The position numbers and the translations under genes are program-made. Below, piece after piece: positions 1 to 9,059 of a stretch of DNA of 43,543 nt; within the stretch, counting starts at the first letter, position 1; every line of letters starts with the position of its first letter. Location: positions 1 to 43,543 of the forward strand of contig PBTE01000025.1 of the NCBI GenBank assembly GCA_002726515.1, written 5' to 3'. Origin of the DNA: Planctomycetaceae bacterium. Its GTDB lineage: Bacteria; Planctomycetota; Planctomycetia; Pirellulales; Pirellulaceae. The notes below the pieces were generated by a model. That model made no database searches, was not told where the DNA came from, and worked only from the letters and a program-made list of their open reading frames with translations.

Positions 1-1
1 A

Positions 2-1615
2 AAAGATGAGACGACCGAAGTGATTGATCGAGGCCTGCAGTGGCTGGGGCGAAATTTCTCGGTCAACAGAAACCCGGTTGCGGGTGGACCAATGCAGGCC
101 GCCCGAGCCTGGCTGCTGTATTATCTGTACGGGTTAGAACGCGTCGGCCGTACCACCGGCCATCGTTTCATTGGCGGACATGACTGGTACCGCGAAGGAG
201 CTGCCACCCTGGTAGCCACTCAAGATAAGCTGCGAGGTTCCTGGAAAGGTTCCGGCCAGATGCAAAACAATCCTTCGATCGCCACGGCCTTTTGCCTGTT
301 ATTTCTATCCAAGGGGCAACGTCCGGTGCTGATTGCCAAAGCTCTGCGCGGCAAGCAGGAGGATGGGAACCAACACCGCAGCGACATCGGGAACCTGACT
401 CACTACGTAGAAGGCTTGTGGGGCCGGGACATGACATGGCAGATTATCGACTTGACAACTGCCAGCTCGACCGACTTGTCACAGTCACCCGTGCTTTTCC
501 TGTCGGGTAGCAACAGCCTGCAATTGAACGGGGATCAACGTCGCACACTACGAGCCTACGTCGATCAGGGAGGATTTCTGTTGGCCGAGGCTTGTTGTGA
601 GGGAACCTCGTTCGACCGCGACTTTCGACAGCTGATGAGGGAGATCTTTCCAGAGAATCCCCTCCGTCCATTGCCACCCGATCATCCCATCTGGTTTGCT
701 GAAACCAAGGTAGACCTCAATCACGCTCCTGAACAATTGTGGGGTATCGACGCCTGTTGCCGTACCAGTGTTGTCTACTGTCCTGAAGATATTTCCTGTT
801 ATTGGGAACTGGGAATGAAGAAGCGGGACCGCAGCTACCCTCGGGCAATTGAGGAAAAAATCACTGCACTGCACAACCTGGGCGCTAACATTTTGGCTTA
901 CGCGACGGGTCGCGAACTGAAAAACAAACTCGATATACCGCAAACCATTGCGATGGACACTGACGACGCTTCTTCCCGAGGCATCCTGCGGATTCCCAAG
1001 CTACGCCACACGGGAGGAAGTGATGATGCCCCCTCAGCCTGGAGCAATCTGCTGGCACTCGTTGGTAATAAACGCAAACTGAGAACCAGTAGCAAAAAGA
1101 TCCTGTTACCCTTGGAAAGTGAAAACCTGTACGACTTCCCGGTCGTCTTCATGCATGGACGTCGTCATTTTCGTTGGAGTCCACCGGAGCGAGAGTATCT
1201 GACAAGGTTCCTCGAACGCGGGGGAGTTCTGTTTGCCGACTCCATTTGCGCCAGTACAGAGTTTACTTCCGCTTTCCAGCGAGAAATAAAAGCCGTCCTT
1301 CCCGATGGAAAATGGAGCCGAATTCCTGCCGATCATCCTCTATTCACGCAGGAGTATGGAGGATACGACATCACGAAGGTGACGCGGCGTGATCCCCAGG
1401 CCCGCTCTGAAACCGATCCACTCCGCGCCAAACTGGTCTCTGTCAGTCCCTTTCTAGAAGGACTGGCTATCGACGACAGGTATGCGGTGATCTTTTCCCC
1501 TTATGACCTCAGTTGTGCTCTGGAAAACACGCCATCGCTTGAGTGCAAAGGCTATGTCACCCTGGATGCAGCGAAGATCGGCATCAATGTGATTCTCTAC
1601 GCACTGCAGCAGTAA
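2..1615 (+). CDS. DUF4159 protein with toroid segment, two DUF4159 domains (5' partial)
   Basis: The frame is open to the left window edge, so the N-terminus is missing; the GTG at 20 is only the first in-window start-like codon. The first ~115 visible residues (motifs WLLYYLYGLERVG, DWYREGA, GSWKG, ATAFCLLFL) look like the end of an alpha/alpha-toroid (prenyltransferase/squalene-cyclase-like) domain, which in planctomycetes commonly precedes DUF4159. Two DUF4159-like halves follow, roughly residues 140-300 and 345-531. Each has a hydrophobic strand, a GG-FLLAE or GG-VLFAD turn, a PxDHP motif and an ending of the type LGxNILAYA / IGINVILYAL. DUF4159 is related to glutamine-amidotransferase/ThuA-like folds; no catalytic function is established. 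The duplication is seen directly in the translation. The gene stops 154 bp before the next one, on the same strand. Confidence 0.75.
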   Translation, partial: KDETTEVIDRGLQWLGRNFSVNRNPVAGGPMQAARAWLLYYLYGLERVGRTTGHRFIGGHDWYREGAATLVATQDKLRGSWKGSGQMQNNPSIATAFCLLFLSKGQRPVLIAKALRGKQEDGNQHRSDIGNLTHYVEGLWGRDMTWQIIDLTTASSTDLSQSPVLFLSGSNSLQLNGDQRRTLRAYVDQGGFLLAEACCEGTSFDRDFRQLMREIFPENPLRPLPPDHPIWFAETKVDLNHAPEQLWGIDACCRTSVVYCPEDISCYWELGMKKRDRSYPRAIEEKITALHNLGANILAYATGRELKNKLDIPQTIAMDTDDASSRGILRIPKLRHTGGSDDAPSAWSNLLALVGNKRKLRTSSKKILLPLESENLYDFPVVFMHGRRHFRWSPPEREYLTRFLERGGVLFADSICASTEFTSAFQREIKAVLPDGKWSRIPADHPLFTQEYGGYDITKVTRRDPQARSETDPLRAKLVSVSPFLEGLAIDDRYAVIFSPYDLSCALENTPSLECKGYVTLDAAKIGINVILYALQQ

Positions 1616-1769
1616 ATAACTTGTTCGATATGAAGACAGATTCAGATAAGAACGAAAAACGCACCTTTTCAACCTCGCCAGTCGCCCAACCCCTTTGTCA
1701 TCGTTCCGTTTAATCCTGCTCTGAGAAGCTTGTTGGAGAACTGAAAAAATTTCACCACAACAAGACAAG

Positions 1770-3059
1770 TTGCCGTGCGAAAGAGAAAACCCACCGGCGA
1801 GTACCGGACCTTGTTGGAGGCAATTTTTTCTCATTCCCACCGATCTTCTCAGCGTGCTGGCGTTCAGCGTCGCTATTCGGGTCGCCATTCTGTTTTTTTT
1901 TGCTGGCGGCCTTACGCAAGACCCCGACCACTATCGTGCTCTGGCAGATAATCTGTGTTCAGTCGGAGTGTTCGGATCGGGCAACCAACCAACCGCCTAC
2001 CGGCCTCCACTGTATCCACTGCTACTCTACTTCGTTTCGCTTGGTCAACCCATCACACCATGGTGCGTGGGCGTTTTCCACCTATTGCTGGGAGTCGCTA
2101 CGACCGGCTGCAGTTATTTTCTGGCCCAATCCTGGAAATTGGGTAACCGGTCGTGGCTGGCGGCCTGCCTGGTGGCATGTGATCCGATCCTGCTGCGCCA
2201 GTCGACTCAAGTCATGACGGAAACTCTCGCCACCTTGTGCGCTGTCGTATGCCTCCTCTGTCTGGCTCGCGCCGGCGAAAAAGGTAAACCGGTTGATACT
2301 ATCCTGACAGGAGTCGTGCTTGGCCTGGCGTGTCTTTGCCGTACAAGCTTTCTGGCCTACGTGTGCCTCGTGATTCCCGTACTTGTCTGCTTCCCTGCAA
2401 AACGAAACCGCTGGAAAATCCTGTTGGAATTTTCTTTGGGATTCTGTTTGGTTTTACTTCCGTGGGGTCTGCGCAACATGGCTTGTTTTGGCCGTCCAAT
2501 TATTGCCACAACGCACGGTGGATATACCCTGAGGTTGGGAAATAATCCCACGTATTACGAATTCCTTCGGCAACGGCGCTGGGGAGAAACCTGGGACGTG
2601 GCTGGTACATTGCCTGACCACAGGAGTGCTGCCTCAGAAATTGATTACGACCGCACCAACTACCGAGCTGCCTGGCAGTGCATCAGACAGCAGCCAGCAA
2701 ACGCCGCTTATGCCTGTCTAGTACGCCTGGGCAGCCTGTGGTCACTCGTTCCTCATCCACTTAAAAACCCTGAACCGTTGGAAGAGCGAATCGCAAGGTA
2801 CACGGTGGGAATCTGGTACTTCGCTATTTACAGCCTTATCTTGCTGGGATTGCGAAATCCGGGCCATCCAATCCGGCAAAGCACCTGGCATTGGGGCCTG
2901 CTACTCTGTCTCTCGCTGACAGCAGTGCATTGCCTTTACTGGAGTAACATGAGAATGAGAGCTCCTCTGACGCCTGTGCTGGCATTGTTGACAGTCCCTG
3001 GCATCGAGAGCACTTTGCGTGGGAGGAACTCTCCGAAACACAACAGAGCGGTGACTTGA
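1770..3059 (+). CDS. GT-C fold membrane glycosyltransferase (GT39/ArnT-like)
   Basis: A 429-residue polytopic membrane protein with about ten hydrophobic segments. After the first transmembrane segment comes an acidic loop (TQDPDHYRALADNL) and then a YRPPLYPLLL motif. This matches GT-C glycosyltransferases of the dolichyl-phosphate-mannose mannosyltransferase/ArnT type, where an Asp in the first periplasmic loop is catalytic. Such enzymes move a sugar from a polyprenyl-phosphate donor to lipid, glycan or protein outside the cytoplasmic membrane; the acceptor cannot be told here. The start is a TTG without a clear ribosome binding site; an internal GTG near 1851 is an alternative, so the N-terminus is uncertain. 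The neighbouring LptD-like and DgkA genes suggest an envelope role. Inference: lipid or surface polysaccharide decoration. Confidence 0.7.
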   Translation: MPCERENPPASTGPCWRQFFLIPTDLLSVLAFSVAIRVAILFFFAGGLTQDPDHYRALADNLCSVGVFGSGNQPTAYRPPLYPLLLYFVSLGQPITPWCVGVFHLLLGVATTGCSYFLAQSWKLGNRSWLAACLVACDPILLRQSTQVMTETLATLCAVVCLLCLARAGEKGKPVDTILTGVVLGLACLCRTSFLAYVCLVIPVLVCFPAKRNRWKILLEFSLGFCLVLLPWGLRNMACFGRPIIATTHGGYTLRLGNNPTYYEFLRQRRWGETWDVAGTLPDHRSAASEIDYDRTNYRAAWQCIRQQPANAAYACLVRLGSLWSLVPHPLKNPEPLEERIARYTVGIWYFAIYSLILLGLRNPGHPIRQSTWHWGLLLCLSLTAVHCLYWSNMRMRAPLTPVLALLTVPGIESTLRGRNSPKHNRAVT

Positions 3060-3285
3060 CTCCTTTCCAGAGGTCACCAAATTGACTTGCTTCAATCAAC
3101 ACCGCCACCTATAATCCGGCCCCTTATTTCTTGTCTTAAACTTTTTCCTCACCTGGATTTGCAGAACGTCCGGTGCCGCGTTCGTGGTCTACTCTCCGGA
3201 TGTCAAGGAAACCCTGATTCTGAAGCCTGTAACCGGCCAAATCGCTTCGCGACCTGTTCGCACGCTGCGCGGATGGTGCCAACGT

Positions 3286-6200
3286 ATGCGCTTCTGCAAG
3301 CGGCAGTTGCTAAAGTGTCAGATTCTCACCTGGTGTGACGCTGGGGTCATTGTCATCGCTGCCGCCCTCACGGCAACGATGCCGTGTGAGGCTTCCGCAG
3401 AAATCCATGCGCCCACACCTCTTCCGCGAGGTCCAGTCGTCATCTCAGCCGCTTCGGCCAGTCGTTGGCAGGAGGGCTCCTACGAAGTCTGGTGGCTACA
3501 GGGTCACTGTCAGATTCAACAGGGCAGAACAGTCTCTGAGGGTGATCAGGCCTTTGTCTGGATAGAGCGCAGCGATTGGCCATTACGGCAGCCGCATAAG
3601 ATCATCACCTACTTCGAAGGCGACGTCACGGTTCAGACAGCACCCCAGCCGAACGATCTTCATGAATCCACCCTGCCCGTCGCAACGCTGCACGACGATC
3701 ACTGGCACGGACGATTTCTGACGACTTCACCAGTCCAATTGCAAGTTCCCCATCTTCAATCGGAACCTTTGGTGAAGCCGCCCACGTATCAACGGGCTCT
3801 CCAGCAATTGTATCCCGGATCCCAGGGTTCGGTTCAAAAGGCACAATTTGTCACAACAAATAGTCCCCTGCCGACAATACAACCAACACGCCAGATCGCA
3901 ATCTATCCACGTAGCAGCGTACACCCCCGCATCGAATCGTTCGTTGATTCAAGCACGAACGAACGCGTCGTCATCTACGAACAAGGCATCGATCTAATCA
4001 TCAGCGGCCCGGAGGCTTCAGATACTGTGGAAGTACTGGCAGACCGCGTCGTGGTATGGACGGACGAAGGATCCATGCCCGAGATGTCTGGGAATTCTAC
4101 TCAGTCCGATCAGATACCGTTGGAGATCTATCTGGAAGGAAACGTTGTCTTTCGTCAGGGAAGTCGGGTCATTTACGCCCGCAGCATGTTCTATAACGTC
4201 CGGGCTAACAGTGGGACGATTCTGGAAGCCGAGGCTTTAACTCCCCTGCCTCAGGTTTACGAAGGACTCGTCCGACTCAAGGCCGATGTCTTGCAGCAAT
4301 TGGACAAGAACCAGTTTCAAGCCTATGACGCATCGGTCACGTCCAGCCGACTCGGATTCCCACAATACTGGCTTCAATCCGAAAACATCTACTTCCGCCA
4401 CGAGCAAAAGCCGCGGGTCAATCCCTACACCGGCGAGGTGGCTGTCGATCCGACCGGAACGGTCATTCAAGACAACGACCTTCTGGCAGTCAGTCGCAAC
4501 AATTTGCTGTATTTGTTTGGTCTACCCGTTTTCTACTGGCCCACCATCGTCACTGACTTGACGGATCCGTTCTACTACATCAATTCGGCCACGGTTTCCA
4601 ATGACAGCGTCTATGGATCCCAAATTCGCACGGAGTGGAATCTCTACCAGCTGCTGGGAATAGACGACCCGCCGGATGGAACGACCTGGGATCTCTCCCT
4701 GGATTATCTCAGCGAACGAGGTTTCGGTTACGGAACGCATTTCGATTACCAGCGACCGGAGATCTTTGGTATAGCAGGGGCAACCAGTGGTCTGGTGGAT
4801 GCATGGTTCATCAGCGATCACGGACTCGACAACCTCGGATTAGGTCGACGCGCGCTGGCCCCGGGAAAAGACTTCCGCGGTCGTCTGCGAACCCAACACC
4901 GGCAGTTGTTGGCCAACGGCTGGCAAGTGTCCGGAGAAGTGGGTTGGATCAGTGACCGCAATTTTCTAGAACAATACTACGAATGGGAATGGGATCAAGA
5001 AAAAGATCAAACCACTGGTATTGAAATCAAGCGACTCGCCAAGAACCGGTCGTTAAATTTTTCCGTCGATCTCCGCGTTAATCGCTTCTTCGCCCAGACT
5101 GAAGGACCTCGTGTCGACCATTTTCTGCTGGGTGGATCTCTCTTGAACGATCGTCTCACCTACTACCAACACACGAACGTCGGATATTTGCGACTAGGAA
5201 CCGCGCGTCTTTCAGGCAATCCGGCCGATCCGGCAGCTTCTCTTCCCTGGGAAGTCGACAGCGCGGGTACTCCTTACGACCATCGCCACGGAGTTCGCTT
5301 CGCAACACGGCACGAACTGGATTATCCATTGCAGCTTTGGCATGTCAAAGTCGTTCCATTTGTTGCCGGCGAAGTCGCTCACTGGGGCCAGGACCGAGAT
5401 GCCGATGATGTCACCCGCCTGTTGGGTCAGGGTGGTGTTCGTGCAAGCCTGCCTTTCACAAAAATCGACCCTGGAGTCCAAAGCAAACTACTGAACCTGA
5501 ATGGCCTGGCTCACAAGATCAATCTCGAATCAGAACTGATGTTCGCCGACGCGAACCGTGACTTGGTGCGTTTTCCGTTATATGACCCGCTACAGGACGA
5601 TTCGATCGAGGCCTCGTTACGGAGGGCTATCCTGTTCAACTTTGGCGGTACGCTCCCCATGACATTCGATGATCGTTTTTATGCGTTGCGATCCGGAATG
5701 CAAGGTTGGGTCTCATCACCCAGCACAGAAATTGCAGATGACCTGACAACGCTCAGAATGGGTGTGCGCCAGCGATGGCAAACGAAACGCGGACTTGACG
5801 GCCAGCAGCGAATCATTGATTGGATTACCTTGGATGTCCATGGAACGTTCTTTCCTAAATCCAGGCGAGACAATTTTGGTGAAGAGCTGGGCTTGGTTGA
5901 TTACGACTTCCGCTGGCATGTGGGTGACCGCGTCACGTTGCTTTCCGACGGTATCTACGACTTCTTCCCGGGCGGTTTGCAGAAGACGACTGTGGGCACT
6001 TCGATCAGGCGGCCGGGGATAGGTTCTTTTTATGTCGGCCTGCGTTCCTACGATGGCCCCATCACCAGCAACATCGTGTCAACCTCGCTCAACTATCGGA
6101 TGAGCCACAAATGGCTGACGACGATTGCCTCAGGAATCGATTTGAGCAACAGGAATATCGGTCAGGTGTTCCACCTGACGAGAATCGGGGAATCGTTCCT

Positions 6201-6345
6201 GATCGGGCTAGGAGCAACTGTTGACAAAAGCAAGGGATCCGTAGGGGCCCGGTTCACCATCGAACCACGTATTCTGGCACGTTCCCAGTACTCCTATGCG
6301 GGTGGAGTTCCGATTCCAACCGTCGGGGTGATGGGCCTGGAGTAA
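3286..6345 (+). CDS. lptD: LptD-like outer-membrane LPS assembly protein
   Basis: A 1019-residue protein. The frame is open from a GTG at 3184, but the ATG at 3286 gives a normal signal peptide: basic start (MRFCKRQ), hydrophobic core (GVIVIAAALTA) and a cleavage-like EASA ending. The N-terminal part has OstA/LptA-type beta-strand segments (for example LEGNVVFRQGSRVIYA). A conserved LptD block follows (SRLGFPQYWLQSENIYF, then NLLYLFGLPVFYWP). The long C-terminal part alternates aromatic and polar residues as expected of a beta-barrel. In Gram-negative bacteria LptD inserts lipopolysaccharide into the outer leaflet. The protein is longer than E. coli LptD (~780 residues), and the mature region has few cysteines, so the E. 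coli disulphide arrangement is unlikely to apply. The gene lies upstream of dgkA. Confidence 0.8.
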   Translation: MRFCKRQLLKCQILTWCDAGVIVIAAALTATMPCEASAEIHAPTPLPRGPVVISAASASRWQEGSYEVWWLQGHCQIQQGRTVSEGDQAFVWIERSDWPLRQPHKIITYFEGDVTVQTAPQPNDLHESTLPVATLHDDHWHGRFLTTSPVQLQVPHLQSEPLVKPPTYQRALQQLYPGSQGSVQKAQFVTTNSPLPTIQPTRQIAIYPRSSVHPRIESFVDSSTNERVVIYEQGIDLIISGPEASDTVEVLADRVVVWTDEGSMPEMSGNSTQSDQIPLEIYLEGNVVFRQGSRVIYARSMFYNVRANSGTILEAEALTPLPQVYEGLVRLKADVLQQLDKNQFQAYDASVTSSRLGFPQYWLQSENIYFRHEQKPRVNPYTGEVAVDPTGTVIQDNDLLAVSRNNLLYLFGLPVFYWPTIVTDLTDPFYYINSATVSNDSVYGSQIRTEWNLYQLLGIDDPPDGTTWDLSLDYLSERGFGYGTHFDYQRPEIFGIAGATSGLVDAWFISDHGLDNLGLGRRALAPGKDFRGRLRTQHRQLLANGWQVSGEVGWISDRNFLEQYYEWEWDQEKDQTTGIEIKRLAKNRSLNFSVDLRVNRFFAQTEGPRVDHFLLGGSLLNDRLTYYQHTNVGYLRLGTARLSGNPADPAASLPWEVDSAGTPYDHRHGVRFATRHELDYPLQLWHVKVVPFVAGEVAHWGQDRDADDVTRLLGQGGVRASLPFTKIDPGVQSKLLNLNGLAHKINLESELMFADANRDLVRFPLYDPLQDDSIEASLRRAILFNFGGTLPMTFDDRFYALRSGMQGWVSSPSTEIADDLTTLRMGVRQRWQTKRGLDGQQRIIDWITLDVHGTFFPKSRRDNFGEELGLVDYDFRWHVGDRVTLLSDGIYDFFPGGLQKTTVGTSIRRPGIGSFYVGLRSYDGPITSNIVSTSLNYRMSHKWLTTIASGIDLSNRNIGQVFHLTRIGESFLIGLGATVDKSKGSVGARFTIEPRILARSQYSYAGGVPIPTVGVMGLE

Positions 6346-6439
6346 GCTTTGAAACTCTCTCAAACCAATGCAATCTTGGTTCCATGCGGCACCAACCTCG
6401 ACCCATCGCGTCACGATGGTAGATCGTGAAAGAACCTCT

Positions 6440-6790
6440 ATGAAGCCGCAACGGAAATGGGCGGACAAATTTGCTGACGCGTTCCGGGGCCTGGCATCAG
6501 GTGTTTCCGGACAAAGCAGCTTTGCGGTGCATTTTTTCATCGCTGCCTGCGTCATCCTGGCCGGATTCATGCTGCGCACCAACCTGCAAGAGTGGTGCCT
6601 GTTGATCCTCTGCATGACACTCGTGCTGGCCGCTGAAATGTTCAACAGCGCCCTGGAAGCCTTGGCAAAATCCATCGATACCGACCACAATCCTCATTTG
6701 GCCAAGGCGCTCGATATCGGCAGTGCGGCTGTTCTGGTCACCGCCATTGGGTCCAGCCTGGTCGGAGCGATCGTCTTCTTGGTCTGCTGA
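6440..6790 (+). CDS. dgkA: Diacylglycerol kinase family protein
   Basis: A 116-residue protein with three transmembrane segments and a short amphipathic N-terminus (KWADKFADAFRGL). The family signature appears as AAEMFNSALEALAKSID, corresponding to the E-x-N-(T/S)-A-(I/L)-E motif that carries the metal and catalytic residues. The C-terminal membrane helix (GSAAVLVTAIGSSLVGAIVFL) also fits. Prokaryotic DgkA phosphorylates diacylglycerol or undecaprenol using ATP at the cytoplasmic membrane; which substrate is used is not visible. The frame is open from 6368, but the ATG at 6440 gives the usual family length; the ATG at 6416 is the alternative. It sits 94 bp after the LptD-like gene on the same strand, consistent with an envelope lipid-recycling role. 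Confidence 0.85.
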   Translation: MKPQRKWADKFADAFRGLASGVSGQSSFAVHFFIAACVILAGFMLRTNLQEWCLLILCMTLVLAAEMFNSALEALAKSIDTDHNPHLAKALDIGSAAVLVTAIGSSLVGAIVFLVC

Positions 6791-6872
6791 TCAACCTTGG
6801 ACTGACACTTCAAACCTAAAACGTTCCGATCCATCGCTGAAAAAGCTGCCTCTTAAAGTGGGCGTGTAGATG

Positions 6873-7748
6873 TCAGGAGCGCAAGGTTTGCATAGCCTGC
6901 CAAATCAACTTCTTCAGGCCTGTCTTCTTGGGACTCGCCCCGCGAAGAGGAACATCTTCTTTTGTGGGGTAGAAGAGTCCTGACCGGCCTTTGGCTCTGC
7001 CAGCGAGATTGCTCTCAGTTCTCGTCAGGCCGAGTAGTTGGCGGCGGATCGGACTGCAGTTTTCCATGTAGGGCAGAATCGAGAAGGAACTGAGTGGCTG
7101 GATCCAACGATAGGCATACTGCAGGAAGACGGCTCGACGAATCGTGGGCGAGCTATTTGGACTCTGCAGGGAGTGAATCACACGATAATCGTAGAGGATT
7201 GCATCGCCCGGTTGGGTTTTGATGGGAACTGCACCGGCGGGAAACTCATGGGGTGCAGGTGGTGCTTCCGGCCTGCGGTGGCTGCCGGGAATGACGTGGG
7301 TCTGGCCGCTGTCGGCTTCCGATAGGTCCGTCAGGTAGAAGCCGACCTTGATGAAAACCAGGGGCGCCGGGAAGGGAAGATCGTCGACAACCGCCCCTCC
7401 GTCCCTGTGCCAGAAGTAGCTCCAATCCTCCTCCGGCGGGAGGGCCGGATTGCGATTGAAGTGCGTGTGATTAATCCAGATGTTGTCTCCGAGGATGTCT
7501 CTCACCTTGGGGAGAATTTGCGGCAGGTCAACCAGGTTAAGGAAAGCCGGATCAATGCTGAAAACGTCAGTGCGGTTCTGGATGGAGTCGGGCTCATCGG
7601 CGGTGTGCGTGTCGATCATTCGACTGAGGTGCGCCGCCTTGTCGCTTGAAATCGCGCCCCGAATATGCAGAAATCCCTCGGTCTGAAAATCTGCTTTCTC
7701 TTCCGCGCTCAAACCACCCGGTTGCAGGGTTTTCATTTCCGTGGCCAT
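6873..7748 (-). CDS. Phytanoyl-CoA dioxygenase (PhyH) family protein
   Basis: A 291-residue protein of the Fe(II)/2-oxoglutarate-dependent PhyH family, about the usual length. The iron-binding triad is visible: H114 and D116 in WHRDGG, and distal H192 in RVIHSLQS, followed by R204/R205 (IRRAVFLQY) for 2-oxoglutarate binding. Other family landmarks are GFYLTDLSEADSG and HVIPGSHRR. Enzymes of this family hydroxylate small molecules. Planctomycetes encode many paralogs of unknown substrate, so no reaction is assigned. The start is an ATG behind a purine-rich stretch (AGAGAAA). The gene converges with dgkA and lies 157 bp downstream of the DUF1080 gene on the same strand. Confidence 0.85.
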   Translation of the reverse strand: MATEMKTLQPGGLSAEEKADFQTEGFLHIRGAISSDKAAHLSRMIDTHTADEPDSIQNRTDVFSIDPAFLNLVDLPQILPKVRDILGDNIWINHTHFNRNPALPPEEDWSYFWHRDGGAVVDDLPFPAPLVFIKVGFYLTDLSEADSGQTHVIPGSHRRPEAPPAPHEFPAGAVPIKTQPGDAILYDYRVIHSLQSPNSSPTIRRAVFLQYAYRWIQPLSSFSILPYMENCSPIRRQLLGLTRTESNLAGRAKGRSGLFYPTKEDVPLRGASPKKTGLKKLIWQAMQTLRS

Positions 7749-7905
7749 CGTTCTGTTTCTCTTTCCGAAAGAGCGACTTTTGGAGAAACCTCGAAGGATC
7801 GGACAGGATCATGAATTTTGTTTCGGCGCAAAACTGCAACTGAAACACATTCTGCGGGACGGAGCAACCTGCATGCAGACATCCCAACAACATGATCCCG
7901 CCATA

Positions 7906-8589
7906 TTATTGGACAATCGGTGTTATATTGACCGTGCGAAAATGAATCGCTCCCCCTTCTGACTGCAAGCCAATCTTACCGCTTCGCACGTCACAACCGG
8001 TCGCCTCGTTGACCTGCTTGCCGTTAACGACCAGCGTCACCTTATCTTCAGCGGCAGTGATTTCATATCGATTCCATTCACCGGGATCTTTTTCGTTACC
8101 TTCAATCTTCTTCAAGCCCCGCAGATGTCCGCCCAATTCATGGTCAGGAATCTCCATCTTTCTGTCTGGATCACCATCGATCAGGAAACCTTGGAAACCG
8201 TACATGTCGCCAGCACTGCCGCTGGCCAATTGGGCTTCCACGCAGTTGGGCAGCATTGTTGGCTCACCTGTAATCCTCATCAGCACGCCACTATTTCCTG
8301 GTTCGCTGCCGGGAGCCCAACGCCACTCGACGACAAGATGAAAGTTTTTGTATTCTTTTTCCGTGCAGAGATAGCCCATCGGACTTCCCTGGCAAACGAG
8401 CAGCCCGTCTTGAACACTCCACACATCGGTCATCTTCGCGTCCGCATCGACCAGATAATGTTCCCATCCCAACAGGTCCTTTCCGTTGAACAACTTTTGC
8501 TCGGCAAGGCCCGGTCTGGCAAACGAAGTGACGCCAAACAACGAAACAAGAAATATCGAAGCGGCAAGCAACGGAGTGTGACGAAACAT
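7906..8589 (-). CDS. DUF1080 (3-keto-disaccharide hydrolase-like) secreted protein
   Basis: A 227-residue protein with a signal peptide (MFRHTPLLAASIFLVSLFGV, predicted cleavage after GLA) and one DUF1080 domain. Landmarks are LFNGKDLLGWEHY, a central EWRWAPGSEPGNSGVLMRI, QLASGSAGDMYG, and the terminal GKIGLQSEGGAIHFRTVNI. DUF1080 has a concanavalin-like jelly-roll fold; some members hydrolyse 3-keto-glycosides in the periplasm. The frame is open further upstream to 8748, but the ATG at 8589 is preceded by AAAGGAG with 6 nt spacing and starts the signal peptide, which settles the start. Inference: it acts on sugars or glycosides in the periplasm, alongside the PhyH gene downstream. Confidence 0.88.
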   Translation of the reverse strand: MFRHTPLLAASIFLVSLFGVTSFARPGLAEQKLFNGKDLLGWEHYLVDADAKMTDVWSVQDGLLVCQGSPMGYLCTEKEYKNFHLVVEWRWAPGSEPGNSGVLMRITGEPTMLPNCVEAQLASGSAGDMYGFQGFLIDGDPDRKMEIPDHELGGHLRGLKKIEGNEKDPGEWNRYEITAAEDKVTLVVNGKQVNEATGCDVRSGKIGLQSEGGAIHFRTVNITPIVQ

Positions 8590-9059
8590 GGTATTCTCCT
8601 TTGAATGACGGAACTCGTTGTGCAAGCCAATATAGCCGATTCGAAAACAGAAAACAGCACTCACAGCGGTGCAAGGGTGCAGCCGCTTGTGGGGGAAACC
8701 AGCCGACCGCAAACGGGCACTTGGACCCTGACGCTTCGGACTGGACATCCCTGCTCCAGTGGGGGTCTGACGTCGACCCGCCCGTTTGACAGAAACAAGG
8801 GTCCGGCAAACAGTCGTGTTTTGACATGAGAAAGCCTGTCAGGTAGGCTCCCTGGCAAGATGCCGCTTGGAGTCGTTACCGCGAATTCAATGGCGGAACC
8901 GTTGGGAAACTGGCCGAAAAATTCGTAATCAAAATCGCTTCGGGATGGGGAATCGGCAGGACCGCAGCCCTCACTCGGGCCCTGGAGGGAGCGGACCACG
9001 TGAACCATTCGTATCATGGAGAAACCACGAAAGCCTTGCGCCACACGAATCCCAAGTCG
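8590..9059. other. 470-bp divergent intergenic region
   Basis: This lies between the divergently transcribed DUF1080 and Asp-box protein genes and must hold both promoters, though no convincing -35/-10 pair was seen. Short open frames on both strands (for example 8605-8829) have no ribosome binding site or recognisable motif and were not called. From 8847 to 8999 the frame of the downstream gene is open and reads like protein, but it lacks a start codon (see findings). Confidence 0.5.
8596..8602 (-). promoter_or_regulatory. Ribosome binding site of the DUF1080 gene
   Basis: AAAGGAG on the minus strand, 6 nt upstream of the ATG at 8589. It decides the start in favour of the signal-peptide ATG over the longer open frame. 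Confidence 0.8.
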
